Below, one piece after another: positions 1 to 7,636 of a stretch of 19,159 nt of DNA. The position numbers and the translations under genes are program-made. A model generated the notes under the pieces. That model was not told the DNA's origin, searched no databases, and worked only from the letters and a program-made list of their open reading frames with translations. The DNA is from an uncultured Clostridia bacterium (GTDB lineage Bacteria > Bacillota > Clostridia > Oscillospirales > Acutalibacteraceae). How positions within the stretch are numbered: the first letter of the stretch is position 1; each line of letters starts with the position of its first letter. The stretch spans positions 1 through 19,159 of the forward strand of contig CAMVNL010000006.1 in NCBI GenBank assembly GCA_947168785.1. Reading direction: 5' to 3'.

Positions 1-18
1 TCCGACACAATGGCCAAG

Positions 19-46
19 TGCCGGATAGGAACGGCAAAATTTTTTA
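19..46 (+). terminator. Weak candidate intrinsic terminator, rightward
   Basis: A short stem (TGCCG / CGGCA, loop of 8) is followed on the plus strand by AAATTTTTT. It would stop transcription entering from a plus-strand gene left of the window. The T run overlaps the stop codon of the leftward gene at 44, so the two transcription units may converge here. The stem has only five pairs, so the call is weak. No T run follows the stem on the minus strand, so it is not a good terminator for the gene at 44-1495. Confidence 0.3.
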
Positions 47-1495
47 CACTTCTAATGCTTCTTTATCACACATTAGCAAATAATCCGGGGAAATCGTGAA
101 AAACGAATACACGTACCCTTCTGCATATGAATAGCTGTCGGGATCGTAGGCGAGCAGCACATGATTGCCCTGTACGTCGTCAAAGGCGGCGGTCAGCAGC
201 ACCGTATGATTGGTCAGGCCGTCGGCGGACCACTGAAACAGTACGATATCGCCTCCCGTGACAGTCTCATAGATCTTTTTCAACTGCTGCCGGTACCAGG
301 CGGAGCCGGGGAAATACGCGCCGGTCAGCGCGTCCGCGACGACGGTATCCTGTGCCTGATAATAGTTGATAAGGCTTATCAGCTCCGGTGTGCCCTCCAG
401 ATCGCGCACGTTTTCCGCGCCCTCCTGCACAGAGAGCAGATCCGCCTTTCCGCAATGCTGCAGCGCCGCCGCCAGCGACATACCCACGTCTGAACCGATC
501 CAAAGGGTGGCGGGATATAACATCGCGTTACGCATCGCTATCAGCCCGAGGGGCGTAATCCCCAGCGTTTTGCCGAAATTCCGCAGCAGCGCCAGCCGCT
601 CGTTCATCCGCAGATAGTAATTGCCGACGGGCGGCATTTCCATGCCCTCAAGCGTCAGCGTCACGCTGTTCACCAAAAACGGATCGTCATAGTTGTCAAA
701 GTAAAACACCTCTTCCGGCAGCAACAGGATATCGGTCTCCACTGCGTACAGGGAAAGGTTTTCCATCACGGTGAAAACCTCATATTCGTCATAGGCGACC
801 GGGCCGCCGGGAACGTCGCTCCAGCCGACGCAGACCTTGTCGCCCCGTATCAGCCCCCGAATGGAAGGAATTAACGTTTCGTCGCCTTCCCTGAGGCATT
901 CCACCGCATGCGGCGCGTCCCCGTCCAGATAGCAGCTGACAGTGAGCACGCCCTCCGGCGCCTTGGCGGAAACGCTTTCCACTTTGAAGCCGTAATCCGT
1001 TACGCTGTCGTTGGAGTACAGCGCGATGGTCACGGAACGGCCGGGTACGAAGACGGTCCTGCCGGCCAGCTCGTCGCCGGAATAGAAACCGATGAATTCC
1101 TCTTCGGTATAGATCTCCACACGGTCGCCGACCTTGAAGCCCTGATGCTCCAGCGAATCGAGATAGGCAGCGATCCGCTCTGCCTCTTCGGATTCCGAGT
1201 CCTCCTCCAGCATCAGCTCCATATCGATCACATCATCAAGCGAAAGGATGACTGTCTCGCCGTTTTCATCCAGAAAAATCAGCGCTTGCGGTTCCAGTCT
1301 GGTATCCTCCGAAAAGGTCATGAAAAAGCCGTTCACATCGTCTGAATAGGTATATTCCCAGGTCTGTTCACAGTTATTTTCATAGGGGTGGGCGCTTTCC
1401 GGCAACGTGTTTTTCGCAGCAGCAGGGAAAACCGTCAGCCCGAAACACAGTGCCGCGCACAGCAGCAGGGACAACACTTTTTTGGTCACGTTCAT
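44..1495 (-). CDS. Secreted protein with CUB-like domain and C-terminal cysteine-peptidase-like fold
   Basis: Encodes 483 residues with a signal peptide (about 1-27, ending PAAA). The start at 1495 is preferred over the ATG at 1531 because AAGGAG at 1505-1510 sits 9 nt before it; the longer form would carry a charged 12-residue extension before the signal peptide. Residues about 44-176 resemble a CUB-like domain: an aromatic/acidic strand, 'TFSEDT', and the closing 'GDELAGRTVFVPG' through 'SVTDYGF'. Residues about 345-465 resemble the second half of a C39/papain-like peptidase: 'GDIVLF', then His430 in 'NHTVLL' and Asp451 in 'YDPD'. A convincing catalytic Cys in a 'Q..C' setting is not visible (Cys348 is a poor fit), so activity is doubtful. 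It lies 32 nt after the dockerin gene and is probably the last gene of that operon. The fold assignments come from motif reading only. Confidence 0.72.
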   Translation of the reverse strand: MNVTKKVLSLLLCAALCFGLTVFPAAAKNTLPESAHPYENNCEQTWEYTYSDDVNGFFMTFSEDTRLEPQALIFLDENGETVILSLDDVIDMELMLEEDSESEEAERIAAYLDSLEHQGFKVGDRVEIYTEEEFIGFYSGDELAGRTVFVPGRSVTIALYSNDSVTDYGFKVESVSAKAPEGVLTVSCYLDGDAPHAVECLREGDETLIPSIRGLIRGDKVCVGWSDVPGGPVAYDEYEVFTVMENLSLYAVETDILLLPEEVFYFDNYDDPFLVNSVTLTLEGMEMPPVGNYYLRMNERLALLRNFGKTLGITPLGLIAMRNAMLYPATLWIGSDVGMSLAAALQHCGKADLLSVQEGAENVRDLEGTPELISLINYYQAQDTVVADALTGAYFPGSAWYRQQLKKIYETVTGGDIVLFQWSADGLTNHTVLLTAAFDDVQGNHVLLAYDPDSYSYAEGYVYSFFTISPDYLLMCDKEALEV

Positions 1496-1527
1496 ACGAA
1501 AACTCTCCTTTTTCTTTCGTTGCTCAT

Positions 1528-2934
1528 TCATGTAAGCGCCATGTGATATTCATAATCCCGTTCCGCGCACAGAATATCCTCCCGGGCGTTCAGTTCGTCG
1601 ATAAACGCGTCAATATTCTCCTTGCCTTTTTCCGTCAAATAAAGCGTTTCGATCCGGTTGAACTTTTCCTTATCGACGAGGTCCCCCTCGTGATAATCAA
1701 AGATCGTCTCCACCCGTTCCACATATTCCGTGTGGAAGTATTCCGGAGGATAGGACTCATCCGGGAAAGAGTATTCGTGCGTCATGCTCACCAAAATGTA
1801 ATCGTCAATGGGGACGGGATCATGCGGCACGGGCAGCCCGTCTTTTCCGCGGGGCAGCTCGGCGAACTCCGGCTTGATCAGACCTACGGCGGTCCGCAGC
1901 GCCAGCCTCGCGTCCTCCGGCATCAGTTTTCTATCCCCGTTCATATCCCATTCGCGGTCTTTGGATTTACTTTCCAGTCCCACGGACTGACGCAGTAGAA
2001 GCCGCGCATCCTCGGCGGTCACACGGTCATCGCCGTCCATATCGCCACGCAGAGGATGATAGGCCTGTCGCATGATGGCGGCAAAGGCAACCGGGTCCTC
2101 TGCGGCGTCGTACATTTCATAGAGGACCGCGTTATCTGTTTCAATGACCGCCCACGCAAGATAATCGCTCTGCTCTTCAAAGTGAGAAAAGATATAGGAA
2201 ACGCTCTCCTTTGTCCCCACGTTGACAATGGCAAGAACAACGACAGACATATCGTCGGCAGAAAGGTCGTTTGACAGCAGTTTGTCACAGAATTGAATGA
2301 ACGCCTCGATCTCCTCCGGCGTTCCGTTGTTGTGCAGATCGACGCCTTTATACAACAATGCGGTTCCTGTACGACTATCCAACGGCCCCCCGGAGCAATC
2401 TGCCAGCACTTCGTCAAGAATTGGCCGCGCCTCTTGAGCGTTATACAGATACAACAGCTTCAGCGCCCAACCGCTGTTGGGATCGTTTTTATCGCTTGCG
2501 ATCTCCGAAAACAGCTCCCGATCGACCGGGTCTTGTTCGATCAGGTAACTCAGCGCGTAGGCCTTCAGCGTCTCGCTTGCGCTGTCGCCGCGAACCATGG
2601 CCGTCAGCTTATCTGCGTCAAGCGGCCAGGAAAGATCGGCGGCAAGCATCATCAGCGCGGTGCGCAGCGCGTCGCAATTCTGCGGATCCAATATGATGGC
2701 TTCGATCGTTTCAGCGGAAACCTCATTCATCCGCGTCTGCAGCAGATAGGCGAATCCGACGGTCTCCTCGCTTTCCTCCTCCGGCGGATCGGCGTTCATA
2801 TAGTCCACCAATTCAGTAAAGGACATTTTTTGCAACGCTTCCATCTCCGGATCGGGATCCTGCGCAAAAGCAGATGAGATCAGCATCGTAAAAAACAAAG
2901 AAAAACAAATCAGTACGGCAATTGATTTTTTCAT
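1528..2934 (-). CDS. Secreted HEAT-like protein with internal type I dockerin
   Basis: Encodes 468 residues with signal peptide 1-24 (AFA|QD). Residues about 60-290 are alpha-helical with a HEAT-like rhythm. A two-repeat dockerin lies at 297-352: first repeat with Asp298, Asp300, Asp302 and Asp309, second starting Asp330 ('DMNGDRKLMPEDAR'), each closing in an LALR/LLLR and VGL helix. Dockerins dock secreted proteins onto cohesin scaffolds. Here the dockerin is internal and is followed by about 115 residues, whose end (about 376-468) has a beta-alpha-beta rhythm finishing 'REDILCAERDYEY', like subtilisin propeptides/I9 inhibitors. No glycosidase motif is seen. GGAGG lies about 10 nt before the ATG. 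The 129-nt gap from the upstream gene at 3064 holds no clear terminator, so it may be co-transcribed with the sigma operon, but an internal promoter cannot be excluded. Confidence 0.85.
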   Translation of the reverse strand: MKKSIAVLICFSLFFTMLISSAFAQDPDPEMEALQKMSFTELVDYMNADPPEEESEETVGFAYLLQTRMNEVSAETIEAIILDPQNCDALRTALMMLAADLSWPLDADKLTAMVRGDSASETLKAYALSYLIEQDPVDRELFSEIASDKNDPNSGWALKLLYLYNAQEARPILDEVLADCSGGPLDSRTGTALLYKGVDLHNNGTPEEIEAFIQFCDKLLSNDLSADDMSVVVLAIVNVGTKESVSYIFSHFEEQSDYLAWAVIETDNAVLYEMYDAAEDPVAFAAIMRQAYHPLRGDMDGDDRVTAEDARLLLRQSVGLESKSKDREWDMNGDRKLMPEDARLALRTAVGLIKPEFAELPRGKDGLPVPHDPVPIDDYILVSMTHEYSFPDESYPPEYFHTEYVERVETIFDYHEGDLVDKEKFNRIETLYLTEKGKENIDAFIDELNAREDILCAERDYEYHMALT

Positions 2935-3063
2935 GATAAGCCGCCTCCTTTCGCTTTCATTTTATTTTGGCGACGACAGAAAAAGCAAGCAATGATCTGT
3001 TGCGTGAAAGATTATTCGCGCAGCATTTCTTTTTGCCGGGCATGGCGATCTTCTTTGTCATCT

Positions 3064-3501
3064 TCATTCTGCCGACCTGACAGAGAAAATCACGCTGCAG
3101 GTCTGTATGTCGGCAACCCCTACCTTGTCATATTCCTTTGTCACACGGTATTCCCCCTCCGACAGATAGTCCCCATATACGTTGATAATGTTCACCGTCT
3201 GACTGTGGGTCTGAAGGGGATAAAGGATTATGCCGATCTCCGGAAAACAGGGATACCTGCCGTTTTGTTCCACCGTCACCCATTCGTCGTTCTCTCTTTT
3301 CTCCAGCAGGATCGTTTCTCCCGTAAGAATCTCCGTGCCAAAGCCGTTTTTCATTTCAATATGCAGTTCCGCGGTTTGCGTGGTGACCTCATTCGTCACG
3401 CGCAGCTCCGCCTTTTCCAGGGCGTTTGGGGTAAAGAATAAAATGATGCTCGCCATCAGCATAAGGAGCCGCATCAAAACAGAATCCAGTAATTGCATCA
3501 T
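3064..3501 (-). CDS. Small exported Ig-like (Big_14-type) protein
   Basis: Encodes 145 residues. A hydrophobic N-terminus (about 9-25) serves as signal peptide or anchor; there is no lipobox Cys. The rest is one beta-sandwich-like unit whose order matches the Big_14-type Ig-like family: 'LHIEMKN', 'GETILLEKRENDEWVTV', a mid-domain 'YPLQTHSQTVNI', then 'YGDYLSEGEYRVTKEY'. That family is common in small secreted or lipid-anchored proteins of Bacillota; its function is unknown. The start at 3501 follows AGGAGG by 9 nt (a second ATG follows immediately). It sits 25 nt after the anti-sigma candidate and is likely in the same operon, perhaps as a periplasm-side or surface accessory of that signalling pair. 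Confidence 0.75.
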   Translation of the reverse strand: MMQLLDSVLMRLLMLMASIILFFTPNALEKAELRVTNEVTTQTAELHIEMKNGFGTEILTGETILLEKRENDEWVTVEQNGRYPCFPEIGIILYPLQTHSQTVNIINVYGDYLSEGEYRVTKEYDKVGVADIQTCSVIFSVRSAE

Positions 3502-3526
3502 AGGTTCAGTCCTCCTGATTCATATT

Positions 3527-4192
3527 TTATTTTACCGACCGATACAGCGCGGCCATATCGTCAAAGTCAAATCCGCAGCCGCCGGCCTCCAAATGGAACG
3601 CGTAACCGTCCTGCGCCCAGAACAGCGCCATGTCATCGCTGCCGCCGTCGCGGTACAGCACATAACGACCGTCCAGCTTGATCGTGCGGATGACGGCGCG
3701 TTCATTGTCGATCGCCGTTCCGCCTGTTGCCCAGGAAGGCACGTCCTGATGAAAGACGATCCAGCGGTTTTCAACCCCCGCGTAATGCAGCGACACAACA
3801 CCCGGATTGCGAAACTCCTTTTCCAGCGTAAAACCCTCCGGGACAGCCGTCAAAACGTATTCATGCTCAATCACAGTTCTGTCCGTTTCGTCAAAGATCA
3901 CATTGTCGTATCCCTCGAAATGCTCCACCCGGAAACCCTCGTGTTTGTTGTGGGAGCCTGCAACACTGAAGCACAGAACCGTCAACACGGACAGGGCAAC
4001 AACAGCAATTAAAATACGTTTAAGGGAGCTGTGGCGTACTGCAAAGGGATGCGCTGCCTCCCGAGCCAGCAAACGGTCCATCTCCGATTCAAACGTCTCG
4101 GAAAACGCGTGGGGAATGTCCTCCTCCGGGGGAACCGGTACCGACAGCGCCTCCGCAAAGGCCGCCGCGGTCTGTTCTTTCGTCAGCTTCAT
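3527..4192 (-). CDS. Membrane anti-sigma factor candidate, DUF4367-type
   Basis: Encodes 221 residues. The N-terminal cytoplasmic part (1-57) includes 'FSETFESEMDRLLARE' before the membrane, a layout frequent in clostridial partners of ECF sigma factors. There is one transmembrane helix at about 58-78 and an outer domain of about 140 residues ending 'MALFWAQDGYAFHLEAGG', typical of DUF4367. By position it should bind and silence the sigma factor encoded directly upstream, with the outer domain sensing an unknown signal. Its start lies one nt after the sigma stop codon, and its ribosome site (GAGGAG) lies inside the sigma gene, so the two are translationally coupled. That the cytoplasmic tail is the sigma-binding part is inference. 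Confidence 0.8.
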   Translation of the reverse strand: MKLTKEQTAAAFAEALSVPVPPEEDIPHAFSETFESEMDRLLAREAAHPFAVRHSSLKRILIAVVALSVLTVLCFSVAGSHNKHEGFRVEHFEGYDNVIFDETDRTVIEHEYVLTAVPEGFTLEKEFRNPGVVSLHYAGVENRWIVFHQDVPSWATGGTAIDNERAVIRTIKLDGRYVLYRDGGSDDMALFWAQDGYAFHLEAGGCGFDFDDMAALYRSVK

Positions 4193-4193
4193 T

Positions 4194-4736
4194 TCAAAAC
4201 TCCTCTCCTAACTGTTGTTTCAATAGCTTTCGGCCGCGTGAAATACGTTTTCGTACCGTCGCGGGATTCAGTCCCAACAACGAAGCAATTTCCGGCGCGG
4301 ACATCTCCCGCACAAGGAAATAGTACAAAGCGTCGGCGTATTCCGGCTTCATGGAACGGATGACCTCCACCAAAAAACGATAGGCGGATTCCTCCTCTGT
4401 CGCGTTGCCGGAAAACTGTTTTTCCAAATATTCTTCCGCGGTCCGGTCAAGCGGCGTTTCGCAGCCGCGTTTGGCTAAACGTGTGCAGCAGCGGTTGCGG
4501 ACGGCTCCTGCCAGATAGATCCACAGGTGTCCTTCCCGATCTACCTGTCGCAGCTTTTGTACGCCGTTTTTTACGACGGCAAGAAAAATCTCCTGCACTA
4601 CGTCCTCTGCGTCACTCTCGTCCCGCAATAATGTCATCGCGTATTGGAACATCGGCTGCCTGTATCTGTTATAGATATCCGCCAACAAGACGCTGTCTTT
4701 TTGCGGGGGGTCAGGCAATAAAGTAAATGTCAGCAT
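4194..4736 (-). CDS. ECF sigma factor (sigma-70 family)
   Basis: Encodes 180 residues. Region 2 spans about 18-90 with 'LLRDESDAEDVVQEIFLAV' (core binding and -10 recognition). There is no region 3. Region 4 spans about 118-175 with the helix-turn-helix 'MSAPEIASLLGLNPATVRKR' reading the -35 element. The size is normal for an ECF factor. The ATG at 4736 follows AAAGGG by 7 nt. It is the first gene of a unit continuing into the DUF4367 membrane protein and probably the Big_14 and dockerin genes. Only about 60 nt separate its start from the terminator at 4795-4833, so its promoter must lie in that short leader. Confidence 0.93.
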   Translation of the reverse strand: MLTFTLLPDPPQKDSVLLADIYNRYRQPMFQYAMTLLRDESDAEDVVQEIFLAVVKNGVQKLRQVDREGHLWIYLAGAVRNRCCTRLAKRGCETPLDRTAEEYLEKQFSGNATEEESAYRFLVEVIRSMKPEYADALYYFLVREMSAPEIASLLGLNPATVRKRISRGRKLLKQQLGEEF

Positions 4737-4750
4737 ATGTTTTCCCTTTC

Positions 4751-4784
4751 ACTTTTAAATACCTGTCAAAAGGACAAGTGTGAC
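4751..4784 (-). promoter_or_regulatory. Leader likely holding the promoter of the first sigma operon
   Basis: The upstream gene is closed by a terminator at 4795-4833, so a promoter for the sigma gene at 4736 is expected here. Read on the minus strand it has GTCACACTT, then TTTTGACA, then GGTATTTAAAAGTG just before the ribosome site. No good sigma-A pair with 16-18 bp spacing is present, so an ECF-type autoregulated promoter is plausible. Exact elements cannot be fixed from one sequence. Confidence 0.35.
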
Positions 4785-4794
4785 CGGGAGAAGG

Positions 4795-4833
4795 AAAAAA
4801 GATGATGAAGCAGGCGCAAAACGCCTGCTTCTC
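4795..4833 (-). terminator. Intrinsic terminator after the two-dockerin operon
   Basis: A perfect 10-bp stem (4807-4816 with 4822-4831, loop CAAAA on the plus strand) is followed on the minus strand by ATCATC and six T (4795-4800). It closes the unit ending with the dockerin gene at 4890. The T run is six nt from the stem, which weakens but does not remove the call. Confidence 0.75.
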
Positions 4834-4889
4834 CTTTGAAATTGTTCAGAAGACGAATGGAAATAATGATATCAAGGGTATATTTCCCT

Positions 4890-5720
4890 TTACAACGTAT
4901 CCAACCCGACGACGGCTCTGAGGATGCGTCTTGCGTCTTCGGCGGTGATTTTGTAATCGTCGTTGATATCCGCCGCGTAGAACTGTTCATAAATGAACGG
5001 CGTCCACAGGCCCACACTCGCCCGAAGGGCCAGCCGCGCGTCGAAAGCGGTGACGCGGCCGTCGCGGTCGATATCGCCGTTGAGCCATCCTTCATTGCGG
5101 GTACCGTCAACGGAAAGGTCCGGCGGGTAGCCTTCGGCGTTCGTATCAGAGAACCGGGCGGAGTCTTCCCTGAAGAGCGGCAGCGCCCAGTCCTCGTTTT
5201 CCGCGCTGACGTTTTCCTCGGAGAACACGTAACTGACGCAGTCAAGCGCCGCGATGGTCGGCACGTTGACCGCTTTGGCGGTGAGATCGGCATAGGAAGC
5301 ATACATACCGACGTATGCCACGCGCTCGACCAGTCCCTCCAGATGTTCGACGCACCGCCCGTTGTATACCGCGTATACCTCGGCGTTCGCTCTGCGGCGC
5401 AGTGCGATTTCCAGATCGACTCCATCGAATTCCTCATCGTCGAAAAGCTGCGACGGAGTCAGTTTTCCCGTTCGATAATCCTCACGAATCGCCGCCAGCC
5501 GTTCCGCCATGTCTGCTTCCAGGGTGGGAGAATCGACAAAGATCACGCCGATGTTGACGACGGTATCCTCCGGAAGCGTGTAAAGCTGTTCCCTCAGTTC
5601 CAGAGATAATTTTTCATCTGCAACGGTTCCCATCGCAAAAACAGGCAGTACAGTAAGCAGCAATAAAACAGCAGACAGAATCATACTTGTAAAAGTGCGA
5701 TATTTCATTTGATGATACAT
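4890..5720 (-). CDS. Secreted protein with C-terminal type I dockerin
   Basis: Encodes 276 residues with a signal peptide of about 1-29. GGAGG lies 7 nt before the ATG at 5720, which supports this start. Residues about 45-170 form an alpha/beta domain beginning with strand 'VVNIGVIFVD' and ending 'VPTIAALDCVSYVF', reminiscent of propeptide/inhibitor-like ferredoxin folds but not identifiable with certainty. The C-terminal dockerin (215-273) has two calcium-loop repeats: Asp216/Asp218/Asp220 with 'AFDARLALRASVGL', and Asp251 with 'AEDARRILRAVVGL'. The product would be displayed on a cohesin-bearing scaffold; none is encoded in this window. It lies 59 nt after the larger dockerin gene and before a terminator, so it is the last gene of the sigma unit that starts at 8959. 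Confidence 0.86.
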   Translation of the reverse strand: MYHQMKYRTFTSMILSAVLLLLTVLPVFAMGTVADEKLSLELREQLYTLPEDTVVNIGVIFVDSPTLEADMAERLAAIREDYRTGKLTPSQLFDDEEFDGVDLEIALRRRANAEVYAVYNGRCVEHLEGLVERVAYVGMYASYADLTAKAVNVPTIAALDCVSYVFSEENVSAENEDWALPLFREDSARFSDTNAEGYPPDLSVDGTRNEGWLNGDIDRDGRVTAFDARLALRASVGLWTPFIYEQFYAADINDDYKITAEDARRILRAVVGLDTL

Positions 5721-5779
5721 CAGAAACCCTCCTTTTGCATGTACTTAAATACTTTATCAAATAACGGCCACGCACTGAT

Positions 5780-7612
5780 TTACATGGTGATGGCGTTCGT
5801 CGTATTGTAATAAGATGCCGACTGGGTAAACAACTGCAAATAAGGCGCTTCGGCGTAGTGCTCGCAGACCGCGCGGTAGGTGTATCCTTTTGGCACGGCT
5901 ACGGAAACGGAGAACACCTTGGCGTTGGCGCTGTTGAACTGATCCCGGTACGTGTATTCTTTGAGATCCGTCCACACGCCGTTCACCAGCTTTTGCAGTT
6001 TGACGTAGGTAAAGCCGCACTTTGTGACGCTGTTCGCGCCGGTGGTAGAGGCGGTCAGCAGCAGCCTGTCGCCCTTTTTTGTCAGCTCAATGCTTTTCCC
6101 GGCGATCAGCCCGGCGTACTTCGGTTCGCTGAAGGTATAATAGTTTTTCGCGTTCAGCCCCACGGCGGTGCGCAGGGCCAGCCGCGCGTCGGCGGCGGTG
6201 ACAGAACCGCTGCAGTCCACGTCCGCCAGAATTTGTACCAGATAATCCTTCGGATGCTCCAGCTGGACGGAATACCGCAGGATCGCTCGCGCGTCGTCCG
6301 TACCCACTTTTCCGTCGCGGTTGACGTCGCCGTATGGGAAGGTAATCTCCTCCGATTCCGGCGAAAGAAGCACCAACCGGTCAAACTCCGCGTACGCCAC
6401 ATATTCTTTCCGGTTCACCGCCCAGAGCACCTCCGGACCGTTTTCGTAAGACGGTTCCTCCACTTCTATCGCAAAGCTTGCCATGGGGAAATCGTCGTCA
6501 TCCGCATGCATGTTGTAAACCCCACGCACATGAGGAAGCGCACGCAACTCGCGCAGCGCTGTCTGAATGTCGCACAGGGTCAGATCGATACACGTCAGAA
6601 TAGAAGTAAACGTAAAATCGTCCCCTCTTCGTTCCCCGGTCGCAAGATGGCTGAAGGAACAGATCCCCTCGAACGATCCCAGCAGCCGCTGCAGCTTTTC
6701 GTTGTTTTCCCGATAGGGGGCGCGTACGTATACCAACAGGCTGCTTCCGTCCGGTTCCTCTCCGCCGTATATATAAATATCCACTTGCGGTTGTACCTGC
6801 ACCGCCAATCCCGAGCGTGTGATCGCGTCTGTCAGCTGCGCGGCGTCGCATTTCGCGGCGTCATAATCGACATAAAGCCAGTTCCAGTGATGGATGACCT
6901 CATAACCCGCGGCTGTCACCGGAAACGGATCGTTTTCCGTCATAAAACGATCCCGCTTTTCCCCTCTTAACGACTCTACCCGGATGTATTCCACGCACAC
7001 CGTCCGCTTCAGCTCGTCAATGACCGCCCAGCAGTTTTCCTCTACGGGGTATTCCACACAGAGAGCGAACAAATCATAGGGGCCGTCCTCCGCTTCCGTT
7101 AATCGCTCAACGGAATGAACGTGCGGTACGGCGCGCAGATCGGCAGCGGCTGCGTCCGTTTCAAACCGGCGCCGGTCAACGGTCACAATGATCTTCGTCA
7201 GATCAGACCAGGTATCATCCCCTACCGCCAGCAATGACCAGACCGGCTGGTATACGCCCCTGACCCCGGGGACGTTCGCCAGCAGCTCCCGAACGGCGGC
7301 ATTGTTTTCCTCACAGGGGGCGCTGACGGCAACAGAAAGATACGCCGTGCCGGGCTCCTGTTCCCCGGGGTACGCGAACGACGAACCGGAGGAGATCACA
7401 TCCTCCACAAAACCGGACCGTTTCAGGTCGGCGATCAGCTCATCTGGATCGGTCGCCGCCGTATCCACGTCGACATAGAGTACGTCCCGGCGAGGAAATA
7501 CTTCATACGGCCGTTGTTCAAACGGCTGGTCCCTTTTGTCTTCCGCGAAGGCGAAGACGGCGGAAGAAAGAAACACACAAAGCGTAAGCAGCAAGGAAAC
7601 CATCTTTTTCAT
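5780..7612 (-). CDS. Secreted tandem-repeat protein with internal type I dockerin
   Basis: Encodes 610 residues. The start at 7612 is chosen because GGAAGG lies 8 nt upstream and the signal peptide (1-23, AFA|ED) begins there; an upstream TTG at 7636 would only add 8 residues. Two related units of about 170 residues follow (about 44-216 and 246-416). Each opens 'LYVDxD', has a Pro/Gly turn before 'V.A....ENN' and contains 'RAxPHVxxV', a beta-alpha-beta pattern like ferredoxin-fold propeptides. A dockerin lies at 428-486 (Asp429/Asn431/Asp433 and Asp464/Asp466/Ser468). The final about 120 residues are strand-rich with 'YVKLQKLVNGVWTDLKEY', like a small beta-sandwich module of secreted Bacillota proteins. 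It lies 24 nt after the anti-sigma candidate and is part of that operon. No catalytic motif is visible. Confidence 0.87.
   Translation of the reverse strand: MKKMVSLLLTLCVFLSSAVFAFAEDKRDQPFEQRPYEVFPRRDVLYVDVDTAATDPDELIADLKRSGFVEDVISSGSSFAYPGEQEPGTAYLSVAVSAPCEENNAAVRELLANVPGVRGVYQPVWSLLAVGDDTWSDLTKIIVTVDRRRFETDAAAADLRAVPHVHSVERLTEAEDGPYDLFALCVEYPVEENCWAVIDELKRTVCVEYIRVESLRGEKRDRFMTENDPFPVTAAGYEVIHHWNWLYVDYDAAKCDAAQLTDAITRSGLAVQVQPQVDIYIYGGEEPDGSSLLVYVRAPYRENNEKLQRLLGSFEGICSFSHLATGERRGDDFTFTSILTCIDLTLCDIQTALRELRALPHVRGVYNMHADDDDFPMASFAIEVEEPSYENGPEVLWAVNRKEYVAYAEFDRLVLLSPESEEITFPYGDVNRDGKVGTDDARAILRYSVQLEHPKDYLVQILADVDCSGSVTAADARLALRTAVGLNAKNYYTFSEPKYAGLIAGKSIELTKKGDRLLLTASTTGANSVTKCGFTYVKLQKLVNGVWTDLKEYTYRDQFNSANAKVFSVSVAVPKGYTYRAVCEHYAEAPYLQLFTQSASYYNTTNAITM
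6365..6877 (-). repeat. Second protein-level repeat unit of the 610-residue dockerin protein
   Basis: Covers residues about 246-416. It aligns with residues about 44-216 (nt 6965-7483): 'WLYVDYDAAKCDAAQLTDAI' with 'VLYVDVDTAATDPDELIADL', 'APYRENNEKLQRLL' with 'APCEENNAAVRELL', and 'RALPHVRGV' with 'RAVPHVHSV'. The similarity is visible at protein level only, so the duplication is old. Confidence 0.8.
6965..7483 (-). repeat. First protein-level repeat unit of the 610-residue dockerin protein
   Basis: Covers residues about 44-216, the partner of the unit at 6365-6877. Within this unit the segment ending 'ANVPGVRGVYQP' and the segment containing 'RAVPHVHSVERL' resemble each other, so each unit may itself be two ferredoxin-like halves. 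Confidence 0.75.
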
Positions 7613-7636
7613 GATAACAACCTTCCGTTTCAACAA

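Noticed and set aside
1496..1531. Longer start for the CUB-like protein (ATG at 1531, ATGA overlap with the dockerin gene)
   Set aside because: It gives a charged extension before the signal peptide, whereas the ATG at 1495 has AAGGAG at the right distance.
3230..4012. A 260-codon plus-strand open frame
   Set aside because: It is antisense to both the Big_14-like and DUF4367 genes, which have coherent signals and ribosome sites; the translation shows no domain.
4807..4831. Perfect inverted repeat read as an operator or mobile-element end
   Set aside because: Its position just after a stop codon and the T run on the minus strand fit a terminator better, and no transposase or target duplication is present.
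4766..5437. A minus-strand open frame overlapping the C-terminal dockerin gene
   Set aside because: It is an out-of-frame shadow of the dockerin gene, has a Ser/Arg-rich low-complexity translation, and runs through the terminator at 4795-4833.
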